Positions 35,661-43,067 of a stretch of 64,000 nucleotides of DNA are shown piece after piece. The DNA is from Opitutaceae bacterium (GTDB lineage Bacteria; Verrucomicrobiota; Verrucomicrobiia; Opitutales; Opitutaceae): positions 1-64,000 of the forward strand of contig JAHCAZ010000009.1 of the NCBI GenBank assembly GCA_019634615.1, given 5' to 3'. The notes beneath the pieces are model-generated. The model had not been told where the DNA came from. It did not search any database and was given only the letters and a program-made list of their open reading frames with translations. Position 1 is the stretch's first letter, and each line of letters opens with the position of its first letter. The translations under genes and the position numbers were made by a program.

Positions 35661-36032
35661 TCAAACCAACGGTGGTCCGCACGGCGGCGCGTGCAGGAAC
35701 CGTGGGGCCGCCAGGAGTGGCTCCGCGAGGGCAGAAGGGACAAGCGTTCCCCACGCCGTCTCTGCGGTCGGCAGGATCGTGACGGCGGCGACCAGGGTCA
35801 GGCCCTGGCCAAAAAGGGTGATCGCGCAGACGTGACCGTCGGCGGAGGCATCAGATGGTGCGGGGTCGTGGTGGTGGCCGTGCCCGCAGCCCGCGGTCTC
35901 GGCGTGGGCCAGCGCATGCAGCGCCGGGTTCACCGCTATCGCCCCGAGCGCCAACACCAGCGCGGCACACCCGGCCGCGAGCAGGCGGCGGAAGGCGAAG
36001 AATCTGGGGGCAGTGTCGGTGTGGTGGCGCAA
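35661..36032 (-). CDS. His-rich small membrane protein, DUF2946-like
   Basis: About 123 residues if translation starts at the TTG at 36032; no ATG fits, and the frame extends upstream into repeat DNA, so the start is uncertain. A hydrophobic N-terminal helix (RRLLAAGCAALVLALGAIAV) is followed by HALAHAETAGCGHGHHHD and GHVCAITLFGQG, then a second hydrophobic helix. This His/Cys layout resembles the DUF2946 family often found beside metal-uptake receptors. Its position directly upstream of the ZnuD-like receptor, same strand, supports a role in metal sensing or handling. Confidence 0.55.
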   Translation of the reverse strand: MRHHTDTAPRFFAFRRLLAAGCAALVLALGAIAVNPALHALAHAETAGCGHGHHHDPAPSDASADGHVCAITLFGQGLTLVAAVTILPTAETAWGTLVPSALAEPLLAAPRFLHAPPCGPPLV

Positions 36033-36085
36033 CGGCGGAGGAATGGGCGCGATTATGGCAGAGGCGTCAAGGGGGGAGGGGAAGG

Positions 36086-36448
36086 CGAACGTCGAACGCC
36101 GAACGCTGAACGTCGAGCGCCGAACGCCGAACGCCGAACGCTGAAGTGCCGAGCCAACGCCAGCGGCGCTCCCCCACGGCAGCACAACCAGCACCAACGG
36201 TGCGCCGCCATACCAGCCTGGGGCGAAGCCCCAGGACAATGGACGTGTGAATCGTCCAAGGGCTGAAGGCCCGCTCCATGGATCGGGCTTGCAGCCCTCA
36301 TATCGTTTATCGGGAAAATACCTAGGGCTGCGCCCTAGGCTGTTATCGGACGGGCCGTTGGCCCTGAGCGCGTCAGAATCGGACGGGCCGTTGGCCCTGA
36401 TTCCCAGACTTGAGCGTTCAGCGTTCAACGTTCGGCGTTCAGCGTTCC
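36086..36448. repeat. Nested palindrome: period-7 arms around REP-like cores
   Basis: This fills most of the 433-base gap between the His-rich membrane protein and the first CusF-like gene. The left arm (36086-36148) is nine CGAACGY-like heptamers and the right arm (36414-36448) is five inverted GCGTTCA-like heptamers. Inside are smaller palindromes: CCTGGGGCGAAGCCCCAGG (36218-36236), a GGGCTGAAGGCCC/GGGCTTGCAGCCC pair around CCATGGATC, and CCTAGGGCTGCGCCCTAGG (36321-36339). The core resembles the element at 54760-54932. No gene is seen. Confidence 0.85.
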
Positions 36449-36465
36449 GCCGCGTCCAGCGGCGG

Positions 36466-36819
36466 TCACTTCAGCTCCGTGCCGAGGATTCGGATATTGA
36501 ACAGCCACCATTCCTTGTCGCGCTTCTCGATGCGACCGAGGATGACCTGATCGCGCTTCAGGCCGCCGATTACCGCGGGATCGACGTTGAAGGGCATGGT
36601 CATCGCCCGCATAACACCGGGAATCGCGTCGTGCTTGAGCAGGACCTGGTTGCGCTCGGGATCGGTGCCGAGGACGCGGCCCTTCACGGGATAGCCGCGC
36701 TCGGCGTTCTTGTCCTCTTCCTCACACGGCAGGCACGGCTTGCGCGGCGCCGGGTCCGCTGCCGGCAGCGCGACCGGCAACGCGAGGCACAGGAGTGCGA
36801 ACAGGATCCGCGAGCGCAT
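36466..36819 (-). CDS. CusF-like copper-binding periplasmic protein (copy 2)
   Basis: A 117-residue protein with a signal peptide (MRSRILFALLCLALPVALPA, cleavage near residue 21), a CLPCEEED cysteine pair in the mature N-terminus, and a CusF-type small beta-barrel: YPVKGRVLGTDPERNQVLLK followed by HDAIPGVMRAMTMPFNV. The His and the two Met residues (HDAIPGVM, AMTM) correspond to the copper ligands of CusF. It lies five bases after its paralogue at 36825 on the same strand. The probable role is periplasmic Cu(I) buffering or transfer. Confidence 0.8.
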   Translation of the reverse strand: MRSRILFALLCLALPVALPAADPAPRKPCLPCEEEDKNAERGYPVKGRVLGTDPERNQVLLKHDAIPGVMRAMTMPFNVDPAVIGGLKRDQVILGRIEKRDKEWWLFNIRILGTELK

Positions 36820-36824
36820 CGGGC

Positions 36825-37193
36825 TTACTTGGCGGCGCCGTCGACGATCTTCACGTCGGTGAGCTTCCAGCCCTTGTCGGCCTTGTGCATGCGGCCGGTG
36901 AGGGCGACGCCGGGCTTCAGCTGCGCCCACACGTCGTCGGGCACGCTGAAGGCCATGGTCATCGCCTTCATGACGCCCGGGATCTCCTCGTGCTTGATCA
37001 TGACGAGCTTGCGCTCCTCGAGCACCTTGGTGACGACGCCCTTGAGCGGATGGCCCGCGTCGGCCTTCGCCTCCTCGGCGTGGCAGCAGCAGACCTCGTT
37101 GCCCTTGCAGCAGGCGCAGCCGCAGTTTTTCTCCGAGGCAAGCGCGGCGATGGCGGAACTGATCAGAATGAGAAAGAGACGGGTGAGTTTCAT
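36825..37193 (-). CDS. CusF-like copper-binding protein with Cys-rich N-terminus (copy 1)
   Basis: A 122-residue exported protein. After a signal peptide (MKLTRLFLILISSAIAALAS) comes a striking cysteine cluster, CGCACCKGNEVCCCHAEE, with seven Cys in 14 residues. The following domain, HPLKGVVTKVLEERKLVMIK then HEEIPGVMKAMTMAFSV, is CusF-like with His and Met copper ligands. The Cys cluster suggests metallothionein-like metal storage added to a copper chaperone. Its stop lies five bases before the ATG of the second copy, so they are co-transcribed. Confidence 0.8.
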   Translation of the reverse strand: MKLTRLFLILISSAIAALASEKNCGCACCKGNEVCCCHAEEAKADAGHPLKGVVTKVLEERKLVMIKHEEIPGVMKAMTMAFSVPDDVWAQLKPGVALTGRMHKADKGWKLTDVKIVDGAAK

Positions 37194-37273
37194 GGGTGGT
37201 GGGTGGGTGAAGTATTTGATGGGTACGATGGCGATGAGTGGGCGGAGGGCAAATGCGCAGTGAGGGGCGATGG

Positions 37274-37372
37274 AGAACGCTCAACGCTCAACGCTTAACG
37301 TTTAACTTTTAACGCTCAAGGAGAGGCCGGCACTTGAGCGTTCAGAGTTAAGAGTTGAACGTTAAGCGTTCC
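37274..37372. repeat. Period-7 imperfect palindrome
   Basis: The left arm (37274-37320) is a run of heptamers (AACGCTC, AACGCTT, AACGTTT, AACTTTT). The right arm (37332-37372) is the inverted, slightly diverged counterpart, with a short GC-rich loop between. It lies between the two CusF-like genes and the copper receptor gene, which is upstream on the same strand, and may form a strong hairpin in the transcript. Confidence 0.85.
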
Positions 37373-37395
37373 CGCCGCCCCCGTGGCGGGTCGGG

Positions 37396-39468
37396 TCAGT
37401 ACTTTACCTGCACCTGCACCCAAAGGTTTCGCCCTGGCTCGTTCACGCGGGTGGTCTGGGCGAAGCCTGACACGGCGGCGCCGGCGCGGCTGATGTGCTC
37501 GGCGTAGGTTTCGTCGAAGATGTTGTCGACGCCGGCACTGACGCGCGTGCGCGCCGTGGGCTTCCAGCTCGCGTGGAGCGAAGTGACGGCAAAACCGTCG
37601 GAAGGACCGAGGTCCTGGCCGACGATGTTGCCTTGGTTGACCGCCACGCGGTCCTGGTCGGCGGCGAGGCGTACGAGGGCGCCGGCGGACCAGCGCGGCT
37701 GCTCGTAGGCGAGGGCAAGCCGCGTCTCGAGCGGCGGCAACTGGGCCAAAGGCCGGGCGTCGGTTTCGTTGTCGCCGTGCACGTAGGCCAAGGAGACGTC
37801 GGCCCGCCAGCCGGGGGCGGGACGCCAGACCACGCCGGCCTCGCCGCCGCGGGTCGTGGCGTCGATGTTGCGGGTGATGACCGCGGCGCGCGTGCCCATC
37901 ATGCCGGCGGGTTTGATGACGCCGCTCTGGACGAGGATGAAATCGTCAATCGCGGCGGCGAATACCGACACGGTGACGTCGAACGCCCCGCGGCGCAGGA
38001 TGACGCCGGCGTCGAACTGGTTCGTGGTCTCCGGGCGCGTTCCGAAGGCGGTCACGCTCGCGCCGGATTCGTTCTTGATCAGTTCCCAGTAGTCCGGGAA
38101 GCGCTGGCTGCGGCCGAAACCGGCGAAGAGCGTCCCTTGGCCGGCGGCGAGGTCGTGCTCGGCGCGGATGAACCCGCTCGCCAGGTCGCTCGTGCGGGTC
38201 TGGCCGGCGCGCGGGTTCGGGGCCGTGCTCATCATGCTGATCGCGACGGCGCTGCGGGAATCGGTGACCTCCCAGCGGTCGACGCGGGCGCCGGCGTAGA
38301 GGCGCCGGCCGGCGGCAAAGGTCCACGCAGCCTCGGCGAACGCACCGACCTGGGCGAACTTGGCGTCGCGAACCCGGGCCTTGGCGGCATACGGATCGGT
38401 GGTCTCGTTGCCGGTGCTGCGCACCGTGTGCACGTTGCGCTGGGTGTCGAAGCCGGCGGTGACGCGGATGGCTTCCTGCGGCGTAAGCTCGATCTGGGCG
38501 AGGGCGCCGGTCGTGAGGCGATCGGGATTCGAGACCGCGCGGCCGGGCATCATCATCGAGGCGACGAAGGGCCGGAGGCTGTAGTTGTCCATCACGTGGT
38601 CGACGTAGTTGTAGTAGGCCCGCGCCTCGACGGCGGCGACCAGCGGGCTCAACGCCGTGCGCTTGAAGCGCAGGCCGTAGTTTTCGCGGTCGAACAGCAC
38701 GCCATCCATCGTGCGGTCGGCGTAGGCGGCCTCGCCGTCGCTGCGGGCGGTGGCGAACTCGAGGAAGGTGCGATCGTCGGGCGTCCACGCGACGGAGGCA
38801 TTGGCGCTCCAGCGTTCGTAGGCCGAATGCACGTCGCGGCCTGTGCCGTCGGCGTAGTCGTCGGCGCGGGTGGAGGTGCCGGTGACGCGCGCCTGCACCT
38901 CAGGCCGGCCGACCTGCGCGTCGGCGGCGAGGTCGAATCGACCAAAACTGGCGACCGTGGCGGAGCCGAAGAGCGAGGCCGTGGGCGCGTCGAGGCGCGC
39001 ATGATCGCGCTCGAAGAGCACGACGCCGGCGGAGTTGCCGGGGCCGTGGAGCACGGACTGCGGGCCCTTGATGACCGTGATGCGATCATAGGCCGCGGGG
39101 AAGACGTAGGCCGTGGGCGGGTCCATGCGGTTGCCGCAACCGCCGAAGATGTGTTCGCCGTCGATCTGGATGCCGAGACGCGAGCCGGCGAGGCCGCGGA
39201 GCACCGGGTCGCCGTCGGCCCCGCCTTTGCGGATGACGCTGAAGCCGGGGATGCTCTTGAGCACGTCGGCGCCGTCGTGCGCCGGCACGGGCTGGGCGGG
39301 AGCCCGCGGGTCGGCTGAGACCACGAGGGGCTGTTGGGCGTGGGAGGTGGTGACGACCACGGCCGGGAGTTCGACGGCATCGTCGTCGCCCCGGGCGGGG
39401 GCGTGGAAGGCCAGCGCCGCCGCGGCGGCGCCAAGCAGGGAGAGGGAGGGTGAGCGGAAAAGATTCAT
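37396..39468 (-). CDS. oprC: TonB-dependent copper receptor (OprC/NosA type)
   Basis: A 690-residue outer-membrane receptor with a signal peptide, a TonB-box-like VELPAVVVTTS (32-42), plug and barrel. The diagnostic copper-receptor block GGCGNRMDPPTAYVFP (109-124) is present, so the CxxxM half of the copper site is Cys111/Met115. A matching HxM is seen at His291-Val-Met293 (YVDHVMDNYS), and a Met-rich loop (SMMMPG) follows. Together these match the CxxxM-HxM site known in OprC. The start at 39468 gives a clean signal peptide. Copper uptake across the outer membrane is the likely function. Confidence 0.92.
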   Translation of the reverse strand: MNLFRSPSLSLLGAAAAALAFHAPARGDDDAVELPAVVVTTSHAQQPLVVSADPRAPAQPVPAHDGADVLKSIPGFSVIRKGGADGDPVLRGLAGSRLGIQIDGEHIFGGCGNRMDPPTAYVFPAAYDRITVIKGPQSVLHGPGNSAGVVLFERDHARLDAPTASLFGSATVASFGRFDLAADAQVGRPEVQARVTGTSTRADDYADGTGRDVHSAYERWSANASVAWTPDDRTFLEFATARSDGEAAYADRTMDGVLFDRENYGLRFKRTALSPLVAAVEARAYYNYVDHVMDNYSLRPFVASMMMPGRAVSNPDRLTTGALAQIELTPQEAIRVTAGFDTQRNVHTVRSTGNETTDPYAAKARVRDAKFAQVGAFAEAAWTFAAGRRLYAGARVDRWEVTDSRSAVAISMMSTAPNPRAGQTRTSDLASGFIRAEHDLAAGQGTLFAGFGRSQRFPDYWELIKNESGASVTAFGTRPETTNQFDAGVILRRGAFDVTVSVFAAAIDDFILVQSGVIKPAGMMGTRAAVITRNIDATTRGGEAGVVWRPAPGWRADVSLAYVHGDNETDARPLAQLPPLETRLALAYEQPRWSAGALVRLAADQDRVAVNQGNIVGQDLGPSDGFAVTSLHASWKPTARTRVSAGVDNIFDETYAEHISRAGAAVSGFAQTTRVNEPGRNLWVQVQVKY

Positions 39469-39594
39469 GGTGTGAGCGCATGCACGGAATCCGCGGCGCG
39501 GGCATGCGAGCGCGCACACGGGATCGCCAGATTCGGGCGAACGACGAGGAACCGTCCCGGCGGGCGGGCACGGTCGGACGTCAGGGGCTGCCGC

Positions 39595-40023
39595 TCAGCA
39601 GCGGGGCGGGGGCACCGGCACCGGTTCGGTGCGGGTGAGGCCGAGATCGTGGACGATCCCCGGCCAGGTGTGCTCCGGAATCGTGAGCACGACCCGCTCG
39701 GGCGCCTGACAAGCCAGCAGCACGCGTTCGTGGCTGCGCTCGACCTGCTGGTCGGGCGGCTGGCCTTGCGTGGCATCATCGACCGCCACGCAAATCTCAC
39801 AGGGCGCGGAGCCGTCGAACGTGATCTCGACCGCCTGCGCCAGCGTCATGAAACGCGAGTACTCGTGCACCATCTTGCCCCAGGCGAACACCTGCACGGC
39901 ATCCCACAGCGCCCCGTTGGCACAGAGCCAAGCGAGGCAAAGGCTGAGGATGGAGATGGCGCGGCGCACGGTGGCAACAAGGGGGAGGCGTGGCGCGGAA
40001 TCAATCCCGATTCCGGTGATCAT
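39595..40023 (-). CDS. Small membrane-anchored CxxC protein near copper genes
   Basis: A 142-residue protein with one hydrophobic segment (AISILSLCLAWLCANGALWD, residues 22-41), then AWGKMVHEYSRFMTLAQAVE and APCEICVAVDDA, a CEIC pair around residues 75-78, and a Pro-rich C-terminus ending in Cys. I do not recognise a named family. It lies 126 bases upstream of the copper receptor, same strand, so a periplasmic copper-related role is plausible. The His, Met and Cys content fits that but does not prove it. Confidence 0.65.
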   Translation of the reverse strand: MITGIGIDSAPRLPLVATVRRAISILSLCLAWLCANGALWDAVQVFAWGKMVHEYSRFMTLAQAVEITFDGSAPCEICVAVDDATQGQPPDQQVERSHERVLLACQAPERVVLTIPEHTWPGIVHDLGLTRTEPVPVPPPRC

Positions 40024-40052
40024 TGACCTGCGTCAATCCGGGGGCAGAGGAG

Positions 40053-40206
40053 GAAACGCTTAACGCTCAACGTTCAACATGGCCATGCGTAGGAGCGGCT
40101 TTAAGCCGCGATGTTGCGCTCACGATCGCGGCATAAAGCCGCCCCTACCCACGCCATTCCGTACTTCAGCGTTCAGCGTTAAACGTTCGGCGTTGAGCGT
40201 TCCGGC
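40053..40206. repeat. Nested palindrome: period-7 arms around a GTAG REP pair
   Basis: Outer heptamer arms at 40053-40080 (AACGCTT/AACGCTC-like) and 40165-40206 (inverted TCAGCGT-like). The core is an inverted pair, GTAGGAGCGGCTTTAAGCCG (starting 40089) against GTAGGGGCGGCTTTATGCCG read from the other strand. It occupies the 198-base space between two minus-strand genes. Confidence 0.85.
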
Positions 40207-40221
40207 GCGCAGCGCCGGCGG

Positions 40222-41649
40222 TCATTCGCGCCCAGCGCGCCGCAGCGCGCCCGAAAACGCCAGCGCCGGGCCCCACCAGCCGCGGCGGCGGAGCTTGTCG
40301 GCCCAGCGCGCGGGGCGGAGCAGCGAGACGAGGGTGAGCAGGATCACGCCCACGACGACGACGCGCAGCGTGAGCCAGGCGACCGTCTCCCAGGAGCGGC
40401 CGGTGGAGAGCAAGATCGCGCTCACGAGCACGAGCGGCAGCCAGAATTGCCAGCGGGCGAGTTCGCGCAGGGCGGCCCAGCGGCGGGGTGGAACCGCGGA
40501 GGTCGCACCGGCCGCAGCCGGCTGGCGCTGAGTTTCACGCTCGATAAGTTCGCGCAATCTCTGCGGCGGCGCGCGCAGGCGCCAGGCGGCGAACGCGACC
40601 CCGGCGGCGGCGGCGCCGTGCAACAACGCCCAGGCGCCGACGAGCCACGGCAGGCCTGGCGCGGTGATGCCCCAGTTTTTCGCGAGCCAAAGGACGGCGG
40701 CGTCGTAGGCCTTGATCATTTCGCCGCCCAGCATGAGGAGCTGGAGGACAAAGCCCTGGGTCGCTGCCCAGGCACCGATGAGGGCGCCGCCGAGCGTCAC
40801 GCCGAGGACGTTCCAGCCCACCATCTGCACCGAGGCACCGTAGAGTGCGCCCTGCATGCTGATGGCGATCATGGGCCGGATGCGGCTGCCACCGGGGGAG
40901 AGGGCCTTGAGCCCGGCGGAGATGAACGGCACCCAGATGACGCGGCCAGGCTGCGTCAGGCCGAAGCCGGTAAAAGTCATCATCGCGCCCTGCAGGCTCG
41001 AGAGCGCGAGGCCGCGCAGCGGCACCTGTCCGAGGTGCAGCGCCGTGCCGACCGACATCTCGATGCCGCCGGCCGCACCGCCGAAGAGGCCGATGCGGGT
41101 CCATTCGCCGAGGTCGGCGCAGGCGGTTTGCAGCCGCGTGAAGGCGTCCGAGGCGTCGGCGGCGATCCGCAGGTCGAAACGCTGGCCGAGGCGCGCCTCG
41201 ATCTCCTCCACGCAATCGGTGCGCACCGCCAGGGCGATGATCAGCGGCTTGGCCGCGCGCAGCGCCGGCCACAGGGCCATGAGGCCCTCGCCGCGCGCCT
41301 CGAACTTGCCGAATTCGTCGAGGACGACGAGCGGGCAGCCCACAGGCAGGGCGTGCACCCAGTGCTCGAGGCGGGTCTGCGTCGTCGCGTTGAAACGATA
41401 TGGCGGCGACACCGTCTCGTCGCGCACGAGCCATGGCACCTCCTCGCCGGTGGCGACGAATTGCAGCCGATACTCACCCGCGCCCTGGTCGGGTTGCGCA
41501 CGATCGCCCGCCATGGCGATGAAACCCTCGGTGCGGCCGTGGCGGGTGCCGTGCCAGGCCGCGAGCTCGGCGAGCAGCCGTGTCTTGCCCGCACCGGGCA
41601 GGCCGGTGACGGCGATGAGCAGGCTGGGAGCGGGGGACGCGGCGGGCAT
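40222..41649 (-). CDS. P-loop NTPase fused to an integral membrane domain
   Basis: A 475-residue two-part protein. Residues 1-175 form a P-loop NTPase of the THEP1/nucleoside-triphosphatase type: Walker A GLPGAGKT (16-23) and LVVLDEFGKFE (108-118). From about residue 185 it becomes membrane-embedded, with conserved-looking GLFGGAAGGIEMSVGTALHL, LSSLQGAMMTFTGFG and SPGGSRIRPMIAISMQGALY segments, further helices to 355, a polar linker, and two more helices (401-443). I do not recognise the membrane domain; it looks transporter-like (S-component-like). It is divergent from a CobW GTPase 78 bases away, suggesting a shared metal or cofactor role. Confidence 0.7.
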   Translation of the reverse strand: MPAASPAPSLLIAVTGLPGAGKTRLLAELAAWHGTRHGRTEGFIAMAGDRAQPDQGAGEYRLQFVATGEEVPWLVRDETVSPPYRFNATTQTRLEHWVHALPVGCPLVVLDEFGKFEARGEGLMALWPALRAAKPLIIALAVRTDCVEEIEARLGQRFDLRIAADASDAFTRLQTACADLGEWTRIGLFGGAAGGIEMSVGTALHLGQVPLRGLALSSLQGAMMTFTGFGLTQPGRVIWVPFISAGLKALSPGGSRIRPMIAISMQGALYGASVQMVGWNVLGVTLGGALIGAWAATQGFVLQLLMLGGEMIKAYDAAVLWLAKNWGITAPGLPWLVGAWALLHGAAAAGVAFAAWRLRAPPQRLRELIERETQRQPAAAGATSAVPPRRWAALRELARWQFWLPLVLVSAILLSTGRSWETVAWLTLRVVVVGVILLTLVSLLRPARWADKLRRRGWWGPALAFSGALRRAGRE

Positions 41650-41727
41650 GGAGCGCGACGTATCAATGCGGGGGGCGGGGGAGGCTCGGCAAGGTTTGTT
41701 TGCACCCGCGGCCCCGGGTGGATTTGC

Positions 41728-42906
41728 ATGTCTGTCCGCATGACCGCTCCCGCCTCCGATCGTCCCCGCGTGCCCGTGACCGTGCTGTGCGGCTTCCTCG
41801 GTGCCGGCAAGACCACGCTGCTCAAGCACCTGCTCGGGCAGGCGGCCGGCCGGCGCTGGGCGGCCGTGGTCAACGACGTGGCCTCGATCAACATCGACGC
41901 CCAGCTCGTGGCCCAGGCCGGGGCGCAGCGGGTCATCGAACTCGGCAACGGCTGCGTGTGCTGCTCCGTCCGTGACGAGTTGGCTGAGACCGTGGCGGAG
42001 CTTTGCGCCAATCCGCCGCCGGGCGCGGCGCCCGGGGAAACGTACGGGCACATTTTGGTCGAGACCACGGGTGTCGCCGAGCCGCGGGCCATCGCGCGCC
42101 TGTTCACGCGGCGCAACGCCTTCGGTCGCAGTCTGTCGGACCTCGCCCGCCTGTCGTCGCTCGTGACGGTGATCGATGCCCGCCATTTCCTCGAGCAGCA
42201 CCGCAAGGCCACGGCGGCGACCGTGATCGCGCCGCCTGCGACCCAGAAGCCGGTCTACGAGCTGCTCGTCGAGCAGGCCGAGTGCGCCGACGTGCTGGTG
42301 TTGAACAAGGCCGACACGGTCGCGCCCGCCGAGCTCGACGAGGTCGAGCGCATTTTGCACGGGCTGAATCCACGCGCCGAGGTCTGGCGGGTGGAACAGG
42401 GCAGGGTGGAGGCCGGCCGGCTGCTCGGCACCGTGCGTTTCGACGCCGAGGCAACGATCCGCGGCGCGCGCTGGATTCGTGTCCTCGACGAGGTCGCCGG
42501 CGCCGGCGTGCGCCCGCCCGCGGCGCCGCGGCACGAGCAGAATTACGGCATCACGAGCTGGGTCTACCAGGAGCGGCGGCCGTTCGACGCGGAGAGATTC
42601 CATACGTTCCTGAGCGAGGGCCTGCCGCCCGGGCTGCTGCGCGCGAAGGGCTTTTTCTGGTTGCGCCAGCAGGCGGCCGACATCGGTTTCCTGTCGGTCG
42701 CGGGTGGCCAGGTGAAGAAGGACTTCGTCGGCACCTGGGCCGCTGAGCTGCGCGAGCGCGGGGTGATCACCGAGGCCGAGATCCCGGAGTCCGCGAAGTC
42801 CCGCTGGGCCGAGCCGCACGGCGACCGTCGCCAGGAGCTGGTCTTCATCGGCACCGGGCTCGACCCGGCCAAGCTGCAAGACGCGCTCGCGGCGTGCTTA
42901 GCGTAG
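41728..42906 (+). CDS. CobW/COG0523-family metal-chaperone GTPase
   Basis: A 392-residue G3E GTPase. Walker A is GFLGAGKTT (22-30), the metal-binding GNGCVCCSVRDEL has Cys76, Cys78 and Cys79, and the guanine motif is VLNKADTVAP. The C-terminal CobW_C domain has EQNYGITSWVYQERRPFDAE and AKGFFWLRQQ. The usual His-rich linker is not evident. COG0523 proteins move zinc, cobalt or iron to target enzymes; this one sits among copper/zinc genes and is divergent from the NTPase-membrane fusion. ATG 41728 or 41740 could both be used. Confidence 0.9.
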   Translation: MSVRMTAPASDRPRVPVTVLCGFLGAGKTTLLKHLLGQAAGRRWAAVVNDVASINIDAQLVAQAGAQRVIELGNGCVCCSVRDELAETVAELCANPPPGAAPGETYGHILVETTGVAEPRAIARLFTRRNAFGRSLSDLARLSSLVTVIDARHFLEQHRKATAATVIAPPATQKPVYELLVEQAECADVLVLNKADTVAPAELDEVERILHGLNPRAEVWRVEQGRVEAGRLLGTVRFDAEATIRGARWIRVLDEVAGAGVRPPAAPRHEQNYGITSWVYQERRPFDAERFHTFLSEGLPPGLLRAKGFFWLRQQAADIGFLSVAGGQVKKDFVGTWAAELRERGVITEAEIPESAKSRWAEPHGDRRQELVFIGTGLDPAKLQDALAACLA

Positions 42907-42920
42907 CGGGGCCGGAATTC

Positions 42921-43008
42921 TTAACCACGGATTACACGGATTGGGATTAAACGGATGGAGCCATTGCCTTGGTTTGAATCCGTGCCCATCCGTGTAATCC
43001 GTGGTTAA
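42921..43008. repeat. Palindrome with period-9 arms (TTAACCACGG class)
   Basis: A perfect 21-base inverted repeat: 42921-42941 equals the reverse complement of 42988-43008. The arms carry the ATTACACGG nonamer and match the arms of 31327-31494. It lies between cobW and tgt. Confidence 0.9.
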
Positions 43009-43027
43009 ATAAAGCCGGCCGCATTTC

Positions 43028-43064
43028 TAGGTTGGATGTTGGGCGTGGGATGTTGGATGTTCGC
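43028..43064. repeat. Period-7 tract upstream of tgt
   Basis: About five heptamers of the form GTTGGAT, GTTGGGC, GTGGGAT, GTTGGAT, GTTCGCC run almost to the tgt ATG at 43068. They lie in frame with tgt, so a longer N-terminus reading through them is possible from an upstream ATG but unlikely. Confidence 0.7.
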
Positions 43065-43067
43065 CGC

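Noticed and set aside
36086..37372. Possible CRISPR array in the heptamer-rich region
   Set aside because: Units are only seven bases, lack unique spacers, and are arranged as inverted arms; no cas genes are nearby.
37495..39318. A 607-codon plus-strand open frame
   Set aside because: Antisense to the copper receptor; Gly/Ala/Val/Asp-rich without a domain, as expected for a shadow.
40447..41727. A long N-terminal extension of the CobW protein
   Set aside because: It is antisense to the NTPase-membrane fusion and has shadow-like composition; the P-loop start fits ATG 41728.
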